Assembly: GCA_947476745.1 (NCBI GenBank)
Contig: CANJRG010000001.1
Coordinates: 521,616-565,077, forward strand
Reading direction: 5' to 3'
Length of the DNA stretch: 43,462 nucleotides
DNA from: Acidimicrobiia bacterium
GTDB lineage: Bacteria; Actinomycetota; Acidimicrobiia; Acidimicrobiales; CAIXPF01
How positions within the stretch are numbered: the stretch's first letter is position 1; each line of letters begins with the position of its first letter. The position numbers and the translations under genes are program-made. The notes beneath the pieces were generated by a model. It ran no database searches. It worked only from the letters and a program-made list of their open reading frames with translations, and had not been told where the DNA came from. Shown here piece by piece: positions 16,223 to 24,643 of this stretch.

Positions 16223-17341
16223 GTGTCGTCTGCCCCGAGCTCTCCCGCCACCGCCGAGCCCACACCGGTCGGCACCGCGTTCGAACGGCTCCGCACTGTC
16301 AAACTCGGCACCGTGCGCACCGCGTTCTCGGCTGCGGTCTACCGGCGGTCGGCACCACGGGCGCTGGCCTGGCTGGCTTTCGACGCCACCGTGTACGCCG
16401 CGTTCGTGGTGGCGGCGATGCGGGCCGATCACCTGGTGGTGAAGTTCGGGTTCGGGGTGCTGGCCGGCTGTGCGGTGGCCTCGCTGTTCGTTTGGGCCCA
16501 CGACGCCGCCCACGGCGCCCTGTTCAGCTCCTCGGCGGTGGCCGAGGTGTTGGGCACCGCGGCGATGTTGCCGTCGCTGAACGTGTACCGCCTGTGGGTC
16601 CACGGCCACAACCGGGTGCACCACGGGTTCACCAGCTTCAGCCCCGTCGACTGGATCTGGCGGCCGCTGACCCCCGCCCAGTACCGGGCCCGACCGGCAT
16701 GGTCACGGCTGATCTACCGCGTCGAGCGAAGTCTGTTGGGCTGCCCGTTGCACTACCTGACCAAGGTGTGGTGGCCGGGCATGGTCCGCTTCCGGCCCGA
16801 TGCGGAGACCCGAAGCCGACACCACTTCACCCGGTCCAAGGCCATCACCGCGGTGTTCGCCGTGCAGGCAATGGTGGTGGCGTGGTTGCTCGGCGGCGGC
16901 GCAGCCGGAGCGGTGACTGCGGTGGTGGTGCCGTGGCTGGTGTTCAACTTCTTCATCGCCTTGTTCGTCTTCCTGCACCACACGCACCCGCAACTGCCGT
17001 TCTTCGAGGACCGCAAGCAGTGGAACGCCACCATCGGCCAGGTCGCCTGTTCCACGGTGGTGGTCATGCCGCGGCTGCTGTCGGCGTTGACCCACCACAT
17101 CCTGGTCCACACGCCGCACCACGTGGATCAGCGCATCCCCTTCTACCGACTGCCCACCGCCTGGCGGCAGCTGGCCGCCCACCACGGCTCGGACGTGATC
17201 ACCTACCGGTTCCGCTGGTCCAGCGTCCGCGCCATCTTCCGCGACTGCCAGCTGTTCGACTTCGAGACCAAGGTGTGGTCACGAATTGGGGAAAAAACGC
17301 CAATCCGGGACTCAAGTCCTACCCCGGTCGGGTCGATGTAG
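16223..17341 (+). CDS. Membrane fatty acid desaturase/hydroxylase
   Basis: 372 residues. It is a membrane di-iron enzyme of the fatty acid desaturase superfamily. His boxes are HDAAH (about 93-97), HGHNRVHH (about 127-134), HHTHP (about 252-256) and HILVHTPHH (about 292-300), with hydrophobic helices between. It inserts a double bond or hydroxyl group in a lipid or carotenoid-type substrate; which one cannot be told. The start is a GTG with GGAAGGG about 8 nt upstream. A small membrane protein follows 5 nt after the stop. Confidence 0.9.
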   Translation: MSSAPSSPATAEPTPVGTAFERLRTVKLGTVRTAFSAAVYRRSAPRALAWLAFDATVYAAFVVAAMRADHLVVKFGFGVLAGCAVASLFVWAHDAAHGALFSSSAVAEVLGTAAMLPSLNVYRLWVHGHNRVHHGFTSFSPVDWIWRPLTPAQYRARPAWSRLIYRVERSLLGCPLHYLTKVWWPGMVRFRPDAETRSRHHFTRSKAITAVFAVQAMVVAWLLGGGAAGAVTAVVVPWLVFNFFIALFVFLHHTHPQLPFFEDRKQWNATIGQVACSTVVVMPRLLSALTHHILVHTPHHVDQRIPFYRLPTAWRQLAAHHGSDVITYRFRWSSVRAIFRDCQLFDFETKVWSRIGEKTPIRDSSPTPVGSM

Positions 17342-17346
17342 ACCAT

Positions 17347-17802
17347 GTGTCCAAGGGCCTCATCACCGCCGTCAGCATGACGACCGCCGCCGCCGTGCTG
17401 GGACCCCTCAGCGCGATCCCGGTCACTCCGATCCTGCTGCTGGTCACCCTGACCGCTGCCGGGAGCTGGAAGCTGTGGCGCATGCAGCGCATGCTGACCG
17501 ACCCCGACGGCAACGCCGGGCTCACCACCCAGCAGCGTCGCCAACTCGAGGACGACTGCGAGCTGGCCACCTTCGCCGCCCTGCAGGAAGCCGCCGAGTT
17601 CCTCTCCACCGCCGCTGAGCTGATGGACGAAGGGCCCGAGGACCCCACGCTGCTGGCGCGCTTCGCCCAGTGCCGGCGCGACATCGACGATTTCGTGTTC
17701 ACCGGCAACGGGCTCGGCGATCTCGCCGCCGCCTGGTCCATCGAGGACGCCAACCAAGCCCTCGCCAAGGACACTGCCAGGCGTCGCCGCCCCGCCGCCT
17801 GA
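17347..17802 (+). CDS. Hypothetical membrane-anchored protein
   Basis: 151 residues from the GTG at 17347, or 141 from the ATG at 17377. I do not recognise the family. A hydrophobic N-terminal region (about residues 13-38, with PVTPILLLVTL) is followed by a soluble, helical, acidic part rich in Ala, Glu and Leu (about 60-150). The frame is open far upstream, but that part is a shadow of the desaturase. It lies 5 nt after the desaturase stop in the same orientation, so co-expression is likely. Confidence 0.7.
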   Translation: MSKGLITAVSMTTAAAVLGPLSAIPVTPILLLVTLTAAGSWKLWRMQRMLTDPDGNAGLTTQQRRQLEDDCELATFAALQEAAEFLSTAAELMDEGPEDPTLLARFAQCRRDIDDFVFTGNGLGDLAAAWSIEDANQALAKDTARRRRPAA

Positions 17803-17839
17803 GTCACGCCACTTCCCCCGGACCGGCTCATCCACTAGA

Positions 17840-17895
17840 CCTTCCGCCGATCACCGCACCCGGACACCGCGAACGGACCGGGTGCAAGCGGAAGG
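17840..17895 (+). promoter_or_regulatory. Nested hairpin that can sequester the enoyl-CoA hydratase ribosome binding site
   Basis: The outer arms CCTTCCGC (17840-17847) and GCGGAAGG (17888-17895) are perfectly complementary. Inside them GCACCCGG (17856-17863) and CCGGGTGC (17878-17885) form a second perfect 8-bp stem. The right outer arm contains the GGAAGG Shine-Dalgarno sequence, 9 nt before the ATG at 17905. Folded, the site would be hidden. Whether the transcript includes the left arm is unknown. Confidence 0.5.
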
Positions 17896-17904
17896 ACACT
17901 GGCC

Positions 17905-18687
17905 ATGAGCGAACTGGTGCTGATCGATCGTCCCGCCGAGGGCGTCATGCTGATCACGCTGAACCGGCCGGAGGCGCGCAATGCGCTGTCGATGGCCCTG
18001 CGCGAGGAGGCCACGGCGACCATTCGTGCCGCCGGGGCCGACGAGTCGGTCGGGGCCATCGTGCTGACCGGCAAGGGTGCGGCCTTCTCCTCAGGGGTCG
18101 ACCTGAAGGAACTCGGCGCACCCGGCGGGCCGCCCAAGCCGTCGGCCCGCGGTTCGGAGGACCTCGCCGCCGCCATCGTCGGCTGTCCCGTCCCGGTGAT
18201 CGCCGCAGTCAACGGGCTGGCCATCACCGGCGGGTTCGAGCTGGCGCTGGCGTGTGACATCATCCTCGCCTCCAGCGACGCCCGCTTCGCCGACACCCAT
18301 GCGCGGGTGGGCATCCTGCCGTTGTGGGGCCTCACCCAGCGCCTGCCCCGCCTCATCGGCATGTCCCGCGCCAAGCAACTGTCCTTCTCCGGCAACTTCT
18401 GCGACGCCGAGACGGCCGAACGCTGGGGGCTGGTCAACCAGGTCTTCGCACCCGATGAGCTGGTCCCCGAGGCCGTCGCACTCGCTGCCACCATTGCCTC
18501 CAACGACCGCCGGGCGGTGCGCAACCTCAAGCGGGTGTACGACTCCGGCGCGCTGGTGACCATGCAGGAAGGCCTCGCGGTCGAGCGGGCCATCGCCAAG
18601 GAGCACATGACCGCGGTGCGCCCCGAGGACATCGCCGCCCGTCGCGCCGCCGTCCAGGCCCGCAACCGCGAGCAGGCCGGTAGCTGA
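17905..18687 (+). CDS. Enoyl-CoA hydratase/isomerase family protein
   Basis: 260 residues, crotonase fold. Visible blocks are ITLNRPEARNALSMAL, the oxyanion-hole region AAFSSGVDLKELG and NGLAITGGFELALACD, in which the Glu is at the usual catalytic site. These enzymes act on acyl-CoA thioesters, for example beta-oxidation hydration. The second position, ARVGILPLWGLTQRL, has Gly where many hydratases have a second Glu, so it may be an isomerase or other crotonase. A strong GGAAGG site precedes the ATG and lies in a hairpin. Confidence 0.94.
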   Translation: MSELVLIDRPAEGVMLITLNRPEARNALSMALREEATATIRAAGADESVGAIVLTGKGAAFSSGVDLKELGAPGGPPKPSARGSEDLAAAIVGCPVPVIAAVNGLAITGGFELALACDIILASSDARFADTHARVGILPLWGLTQRLPRLIGMSRAKQLSFSGNFCDAETAERWGLVNQVFAPDELVPEAVALAATIASNDRRAVRNLKRVYDSGALVTMQEGLAVERAIAKEHMTAVRPEDIAARRAAVQARNREQAGS

Positions 18688-18788
18688 CCCGTCCGGCCTG
18701 GCCCGACCCAGCTGACGCGCCCGTGCCTGGCCGGGTTCAACCGGGCCCGGCGAGGCCCGGCTGCGCAGGTGTCGGGCCGGGCGGTGGT

Positions 18789-19409
18789 TCAGCAGCCCTG
18801 TTGGACCAGGGCCCGCAGGTAGTCGGGGACCGCGCCCGTCGCCGCCAGCACGGTGCCGAACGCGTCACTGCCCGACACGGCCCGGCGCAGCAGCGTCACC
18901 CCGGTACAGCGCGACACCTGCAGCATGTCGCGGCTGAGCTCCGGCCGGTCCGCCACCAGGACCATCGCCGTCCAGCCCCGCTCGGCCGCCAGCGCCCCGA
19001 GCACCTGAGCCTGCCCGCGGCCGTCCTCCGGGGCGGCGGGGCAGAGCACCTCGACGGTGCCGCCTCCTCGGCAGAGCCGTTCGGCCCCGCCGAGGCGTTC
19101 GGCCCCGCCGAGCACCACCAGTACCGGGGAGACCTGTCCGTTGACCAGGCCGAGGCCCTCCTGCAGCCCGGCCTGGCCGCTGTCGGGCAGCACGACGACG
19201 GCATCGGCGGCCACCACCGTGTCACTGGCCGGCAGCAGGAACAGCCGGACCCCCAGCGCCACCATCAGGACCGACAACGTCACCAGGATCAGGCGCCGGT
19301 GACGCCTCAACCACGAACGCCGCGAACCGGCCGCCGCAGACCGGCCGCGGCGGCGGCGACCACGTCCAGTGGCCGTCGTCAGGGAGGGGGAGGTACCGGC
19401 ACGAGCCAC
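18789..19409 (-). CDS. DUF218/YdcF-like membrane-anchored protein
   Basis: 206 residues from the GTG at 19409. A basic N-terminus (Arg-rich to about 40) leads into one membrane helix (about 41-60, with LILVTLSVLMVALGVRLFLL), then a soluble domain with ADAVVVLPDSG and an RGQAQVLGALAAERGW segment that resemble the DUF218 (SanA/YdcF) fold. DUF218 proteins are linked to envelope processes. An in-frame 18-nt repeat gives GGAERL twice. The likeness is moderate and function is unknown. It converges on the enoyl-CoA hydratase. Confidence 0.65.
   Translation of the reverse strand: MARAGTSPSLTTATGRGRRRRGRSAAAGSRRSWLRRHRRLILVTLSVLMVALGVRLFLLPASDTVVAADAVVVLPDSGQAGLQEGLGLVNGQVSPVLVVLGGAERLGGAERLCRGGGTVEVLCPAAPEDGRGQAQVLGALAAERGWTAMVLVADRPELSRDMLQVSRCTGVTLLRRAVSGSDAFGTVLAATGAVPDYLRALVQQGC
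19079..19112 (-). repeat. 18-nt coding tandem repeat
   Basis: The unit gttcggccccgccgaggc is repeated (19079-19096, then 19097-19112 in part), encoding GGAERL twice in the DUF218-like protein. Confidence 0.8.
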
Positions 19410-19468
19410 CGCCGGGCAGTCTCCCACGCGCCCACTGACCGCCCGCGGACCGCGACCCACCGGCCCCT

Positions 19469-19504
19469 GGCCCTCACCCGGACCGGCCCTCACCCGGACC
19501 GGCC
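19469..19504. repeat. 16-nt tandem repeat in a spacer
   Basis: The unit ggccctcacccggacc occurs at 19469-19484 and 19485-19500, with a 4-nt partial third copy. It lies between the DUF218-like start and the phosphotransferase stop. Confidence 0.9.
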
Positions 19505-19516
19505 GGGACCGCCTAC

Positions 19517-20530
19517 TCAGAGCAGCTTGGACAGCATCCGCAGCAGGTCGTACTCCAGCTCGCACACCCGCCGGCCGCTGCCGGCCATGGCGATGTAGCG
19601 GTAGGTCCCGTCGAGGTGTTGGCGGGCCTGCTTGGCCAGGCCGAGGCCCCAGCGCAGGGTGCCGAACACCTTCCACCAGGCGTAGGCATGGGGATCGAAG
19701 TGGGCACCGGCGGCCTGGTACGCCTCGATCATCGGTTCCCGGGCCGAGAACCCACCCACCTCGAGCGCATCGCCGCCGAACCGCCAGGTGCGCACACACA
19801 GCCAGCCGAGGTCCTCGTGGGGGTCGCCGGTGTGGCAACCCTCCCAGTCCAGGATCGCCGTCAGGCCGGTGCCGTCCACCAGGATGTTGCCGTTGCGCAC
19901 GTCGCCGTGGACCAGCCGCTGACGGGCCGGGAGGTCGGGCTGGTTGTCACGCAGCCAGCGCAGACCCAGCGCCAGGCCCGGCGCAGGCTGCAGCATCTCG
20001 TCGAGCTGCTCCTCGAGCAGGACGAGCGAGGCGGCGCTGGGCGAGGCGTCGAGCGGCCAGCGGCGCAGGTCTTGCGGCGCATCGGCACCGTCGACGGCGT
20101 GGATGGCGGCGAACGCCGTTCCCAGCTGCGCTCCCACCCGCGCCCCGAGCGTGGGGTCCTGGGCCACGCGACGCAGGATGCTGCGCGGCAACGAGTCGCC
20201 GGGGATCCGGCTGGAGATGAAGAACGGCTCGCCGAACCACCCGCTGTCGGCGCAGACCTCGAAGACGTGGGCCACCGGGGCGCCGGCAGCCTCGGCCAGC
20301 CGCAACGCCTCCGTCTCGGCCTCGACACCGAAGATGACGGCGCCGGCGGGTGGATAGATGGTCAGCACCAGCTCGTGGCGACGGTTGCCGTCGACCGCGT
20401 CGAACAGGATGTTGCCGCGGCGGGCACCCACCGAGGTCTCCACGAGGTCCACCGCCCGCACCGGACGGTTCCAGCGTTCGGTGAGGTAGCGGTCGAGCGA
20501 GGCAGCAAGGGCAGGAAGGTCGCGGGCCAT
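19517..20530 (-). CDS. APH-like phosphotransferase family protein (ACAD10/11-type kinase domain)
   Basis: 337 residues. Aminoglycoside phosphotransferase fold: the catalytic loop is LVHGDVRNGNILVDG and the metal-binding Asp is in AILDWEGCHTGDPHEDLGW. This group is homologous to the kinase domain fused to acyl-CoA dehydrogenase in ACAD10/ACAD11, which phosphorylates hydroxyacyl-CoAs. Here it stands alone. The ATG at 20530 overlaps the stop of the DUF6285 gene (TGATG), so the two are coupled. An antibiotic-resistance role is not suggested by context. Confidence 0.88.
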   Translation of the reverse strand: MARDLPALAASLDRYLTERWNRPVRAVDLVETSVGARRGNILFDAVDGNRRHELVLTIYPPAGAVIFGVEAETEALRLAEAAGAPVAHVFEVCADSGWFGEPFFISSRIPGDSLPRSILRRVAQDPTLGARVGAQLGTAFAAIHAVDGADAPQDLRRWPLDASPSAASLVLLEEQLDEMLQPAPGLALGLRWLRDNQPDLPARQRLVHGDVRNGNILVDGTGLTAILDWEGCHTGDPHEDLGWLCVRTWRFGGDALEVGGFSAREPMIEAYQAAGAHFDPHAYAWWKVFGTLRWGLGLAKQARQHLDGTYRYIAMAGSGRRVCELEYDLLRMLSKLL

Positions 20531-20931
20531 CAGTCCACCTCGATCGCCTGGTCGTAGCGGTCGTAGCCGGGCTTGTTGACCGCAAGGTTGTCCAGTGCCG
20601 ACGCCTCGAGCGCATCGCGCGCCGCACGCAGGAACTCTCGCGACGGCAGCTGGGGAGCGCGCAGCCGGGCCTGCAACTCGGCGTTGAGCCGCAACAGGTC
20701 GCCGGCGAGGTCCTCGCCGTCGGCGGTCACCCCCAACAGCGCCGCCAGCCGTCCACGTTCACGACGCTGCGGCCCGTCCCCGGCGGCGAGCTCCCGTTCG
20801 AGCACCTTGATGAGGTTCGCGGCGACGAGGGTCTTGTAGCGCAATGCCCCCTCGACGGCGGGCAGCACCTCCTCGTCGAGATACTCGCCGATGGTGACGA
20901 GGACCTCCGCAGCGGTGGGTCGATCCTGCAT
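20530..20931 (-). CDS. DUF6285 domain-containing protein
   Basis: 133 residues, helical, no membrane segment. The N-terminus MQDRPTAAEVLVTIGEYL and the core ALRYKTLVAANLIKVLEREL match small proteins that accompany APH-like phosphotransferases in actinobacteria and proteobacteria (DUF6285). Function is unknown; the conserved pairing suggests a partner or regulator of the kinase. The ATG at 20931 is chosen because TAGGTT lies 7 nt upstream. The open frame to 21132 has no family support. It overlaps the phosphotransferase by 1 nt. Confidence 0.82.
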   Translation of the reverse strand: MQDRPTAAEVLVTIGEYLDEEVLPAVEGALRYKTLVAANLIKVLERELAAGDGPQRRERGRLAALLGVTADGEDLAGDLLRLNAELQARLRAPQLPSREFLRAARDALEASALDNLAVNKPGYDRYDQAIEVD

Positions 20932-20938
20932 GACCAGG

Positions 20939-20944
20939 AACCTA
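20939..20944 (-). promoter_or_regulatory. Leaderless-type -10 box for the DUF6285-phosphotransferase pair
   Basis: On the minus strand TAGGTT ends 7 nt before the ATG at 20931. Confidence 0.5.
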
Positions 20945-20954
20945 CTCAATCGGC

Positions 20955-20982
20955 CCGGCCGGTTCGATCCGGCCGGTTCGAT
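20955..20982. repeat. 14-nt tandem repeat in a spacer
   Basis: Two exact copies of ccggccggttcgat lie between the DUF3891 stop and the DUF6285 promoter, followed by a partial third copy. Confidence 0.9.
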
Positions 20983-21001
20983 CCGGTCGGCCGGGAGCGC
21001 G

Positions 21002-21694
21002 TCAGCCGGTGAAGCAGACCGCGTAGTGGACGGGGTCGGCCAGCACCCCGTCCGCAGCACTGCAGTAGGCCAGGTACCCGGTGCGCACGGGCCCGCCGAG
21101 CGGGTCGGGATCGAGCCGGACCGTCGTGGCATCGACCCAACTCGCCCGCAGGGTCACCTCACCGAGGCGGAACCCGTCGCGGTACCACGGCCAGGTCGTC
21201 TCGCCCGGGCGGTTGCAACAGGCGAACAGCGACAGGGCATCGAGCAGCTGCAGCAGCGCCAGGTCGTGGTCGGCACGGGCCCGTTGACGCGTGCTCAGCT
21301 GCGGCCACAACTGGTGCTGGCGTTGCTGCTCGTGGGCGAGGTAGGCCTGCGAGCGTTCGTCGTCCAGCATCGACGCGAAGCGGGCGTAGTGGCGGCTGCA
21401 CAGCAGCGCGGCGTAGGCCGAACCGGTCTGCACCAGGTCGACCCCGGACCGATGGGCGTCGTACTTGGCGCCGAGCGGATGGTCGAGGAAGGAATGCAGT
21501 CGCCCGGTAGCGGCAAAGCGGGCCCGCTGGTCGAGCCCCACCCAGGCCACGTCGTGGTGGGCCACAGCGAAAAGGACGTCGTTGTCGGGGACCCCTCCGA
21601 GTACCCACGCCGCGGCCAATGCCGCGCTCAAGGCGGCGTGGTCGTGCTGGCGAATGCATTCGATCCGGCCGTCCCGACCGTCGCGGGTGATCAT
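21002..21694 (-). CDS. DUF3891 family protein
   Basis: 230 residues. The family pattern is visible: an N-terminal strand, QHDHAALSAALAAAW, then AVAHHDVAWVGLD, with an HH-D pair reminiscent of metal-binding HD-type hydrolases, and the SFLDHPLGAKYDAHRSGVD segment. The function of DUF3891 is unknown. It reads alone on the minus strand; the spacer upstream holds five 11-nt repeats. Confidence 0.82.
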   Translation of the reverse strand: MITRDGRDGRIECIRQHDHAALSAALAAAWVLGGVPDNDVLFAVAHHDVAWVGLDQRARFAATGRLHSFLDHPLGAKYDAHRSGVDLVQTGSAYAALLCSRHYARFASMLDDERSQAYLAHEQQRQHQLWPQLSTRQRARADHDLALLQLLDALSLFACCNRPGETTWPWYRDGFRLGEVTLRASWVDATTVRLDPDPLGGPVRTGYLAYCSAADGVLADPVHYAVCFTG

Positions 21695-21709
21695 CGTCGT
21701 CGCCCCATC

Positions 21710-21762
21710 TGTCTCATGCCTGTCTCATGCCTGTCTCATGCCTGTCTCATGCCTGTCTCATG
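21710..21762. repeat. 11-nt direct repeat array, five copies
   Basis: The unit tgtctcatgcc is repeated exactly four times (from 21710) with a fifth partial copy to 21762. It lies in the 252-bp divergent spacer between DUF3891 (minus) and adenosine deaminase (plus). An 11-bp period is about one helical turn, so all copies face the same side of the DNA, as in operator or iteron arrays. Confidence 0.95.
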
Positions 21763-21861
21763 GCAGGGGGTCCGGCGCCGCCCCGCTGGCCACCGCCCGG
21801 CACCGTCGGCCAGCCGAATACCCGACCCCGGTGGTGTCGACGATGGTGCCGGCCAAGGCCG

Positions 21862-21867
21862 TAGGCT
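21862..21867 (+). promoter_or_regulatory. Candidate -10 box for adenosine deaminase
   Basis: TAGGCT on the plus strand is identical to the box before the EthD gene. It would give a leader of about 70 nt before the ATG at 21947. Confidence 0.3.
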
Positions 21868-21946
21868 ACCGGCCGGTCCGCCGGCGGGTTCCGCCCGACT
21901 GCCCTGACCAGCCGATGCACGAACGCCACCGATCAGGGACCACCCG

Positions 21947-22984
21947 ATGAACGACCGTGACCGATCCCCCACCGGCGACCGACCCGAGGTCGAAGCCTTC
22001 GTCGCCGGCCTGCCCAAGGTCGAGCTGCACCTGCACCTCGAGGGCTCGATGCGCCTACACACCCGCCGAGCGCTGGCCGAACGCCACCGCACCGGGCTGG
22101 CCGTGCGCCCCGAAGGCGTTCCCTTCCACGACTTCGACGGGTTCATCGACGCATTCATCGAGGGCCTGAGCCTGCTGCGCGACGCGACCGACCTGGTCAC
22201 CATCATCGCCGACATGGCCGCCGACCTCGCGGCCAACACGGTGCGCTACGCCGAGGTGACCACCACCGCCTGGCTGCACCTGCACGACGGGAAGATGACG
22301 CCGGAGGCCTACCGGGAGGCCCTGGCCGAGGGCCGGGCGCTGGCCCGGCGTGAGCACGGCGTCGAGCTGGCGTGGGTCATCGACATCCCGCGGGGCTTCG
22401 AGACCCCGGCGGAGACGTTCACCGCAGCCTTCCTGGAGAGCCCGAACTGCCCCGAGGCGACGGTGGCCATCGGGCTCGGTGGCCCCGAGATCGGCTACCC
22501 CGCCGGCAACTACGCGGCGAGCTTCGCCCGGGCGGCGGCGCTGGGCCTCAAGCGGGTTCCCCACGGCGGCGAGACGGCCGGTTCGACCTACGTCACCGAC
22601 TGCCTGGAGCGTCTGCACGCCGACCGGATCGGCCACGGGGTGATGGCGCTGCAGGACCCGCTGGTGGTGGCCGAGTTGGTCCGGCGCCAGGTACCGCTCG
22701 AGGTGTGCCCCACCTCGAACGTACTGCTCAAGGTGGCCACCGACCTCGACAACCACCCGCTGGCCGAACTGCGTCAGGCCGGGGTGCGCGTCACGCTGGC
22801 CACCGACGACCCCGGCTACTTCGACGTCGACCTCAACCGTGAGCTGGTCCTGGCCCACCACCACGGCGGGATGTCCACCGAGGATCTCCGGGCAATGGAG
22901 CTCGACTCGGTGGCGGTGAGCTTCCTCGACCCCGGGGCCAAAGCGCGTCTGAGCGCGGAGATCAGCGCCTACCAGCAGGTCTGA
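21947..22984 (+). CDS. add: Adenosine deaminase family protein
   Basis: 345 residues, amidohydrolase TIM barrel. The metal ligands are in KVELHLHLEGS, the catalytic Glu and the His in HGGETAG, another His in RIGHG, and the metal Asp in LATDDPGYF, with PTSN in between. It removes ammonia from adenosine or a related nucleoside. Aminodeoxyfutalosine deaminase shares these motifs, so the substrate is not certain. It starts after the 11-nt repeat array and converges on inositol-phosphate synthase across a strong hairpin. Confidence 0.92.
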   Translation: MNDRDRSPTGDRPEVEAFVAGLPKVELHLHLEGSMRLHTRRALAERHRTGLAVRPEGVPFHDFDGFIDAFIEGLSLLRDATDLVTIIADMAADLAANTVRYAEVTTTAWLHLHDGKMTPEAYREALAEGRALARREHGVELAWVIDIPRGFETPAETFTAAFLESPNCPEATVAIGLGGPEIGYPAGNYAASFARAAALGLKRVPHGGETAGSTYVTDCLERLHADRIGHGVMALQDPLVVAELVRRQVPLEVCPTSNVLLKVATDLDNHPLAELRQAGVRVTLATDDPGYFDVDLNRELVLAHHHGGMSTEDLRAMELDSVAVSFLDPGAKARLSAEISAYQQV

Positions 22985-23022
22985 TCGCGTCGGTCCCGCG
23001 GACGCACCGGGCCTGGCGAACG

Positions 23023-23073
23023 GGTCCGGTCAGCGCCCGCTACGGTCCGGTCAGCGCCCGCTCCGGTCCGGTC
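23023..23073. repeat. 21-nt tandem repeat feeding a terminator hairpin
   Basis: The unit beginning ggtccggtcagcgcccgct is repeated at 23023-23043 and 23044-23064, with a 9-nt partial third copy that forms the left arm of the hairpin at 23065-23089. Confidence 0.9.
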
Positions 23074-23089
23074 GCACCGCGACCGGGCC
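23065..23089. terminator. Bidirectional hairpin between convergent add and ino1
   Basis: Arms 23065-23075 and 23079-23089 form an 11-bp stem (one G-U pair in the plus-strand RNA) with a 3-nt loop. There is no T-run, as is common in high-GC genomes. It lies between two convergent stop codons. Confidence 0.6.
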
Positions 23090-23098
23090 GCGCTGCGA

Positions 23099-24424
<1,326 letters not shown>

Positions 24425-24474
24425 GTGCGTGTCTTTCGATCCAAGGGCGGGCGGCGGCGATCCGGACGCCGATC

Positions 24475-24504
24475 GCGTGCAGCGGCACCAAGGCCCCTGC
24501 ACGC
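24475..24504. other. 8-bp inverted repeat in the ino1-pot divergent spacer
   Basis: GCGTGCAG (24475-24482) and CTGCACGC (24497-24504) are perfect inverse copies separated by 14 nt. They lie between ino1 (minus) and potA (plus), so an operator or a leader hairpin is possible. The other parts of the 219-bp spacer show only a weak TACACT at 24621 ahead of potA. Confidence 0.4.
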
Positions 24505-24643
24505 CGCTCGACTGAACCCGCGCCCCGGCCAGACGTTAGTGGCTCGGCCATCGGCGACCGCGTGCGGTCGCATCGGCGTCCCGTGCGCCGCCTGCCGAGA
24601 CTCGATCCCGACCGCCGTTCTACACTTCACCCTCCACCATCGT

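Noticed and set aside
16174-17802. One 542-codon plus-strand gene
   Set aside because: Most of it overlaps the desaturase in another frame; only the part after 17347 has protein-like composition and no competing gene.
19517-20530. Aminoglycoside resistance gene
   Set aside because: The fold is shared, but the sequence and DUF6285 partner fit the acyl-CoA-linked phosphotransferase group.
21710-21762. CRISPR array or plasmid-type origin iterons
   Set aside because: Units are 11 nt with no spacers, and no replication protein or AT-rich region is nearby.
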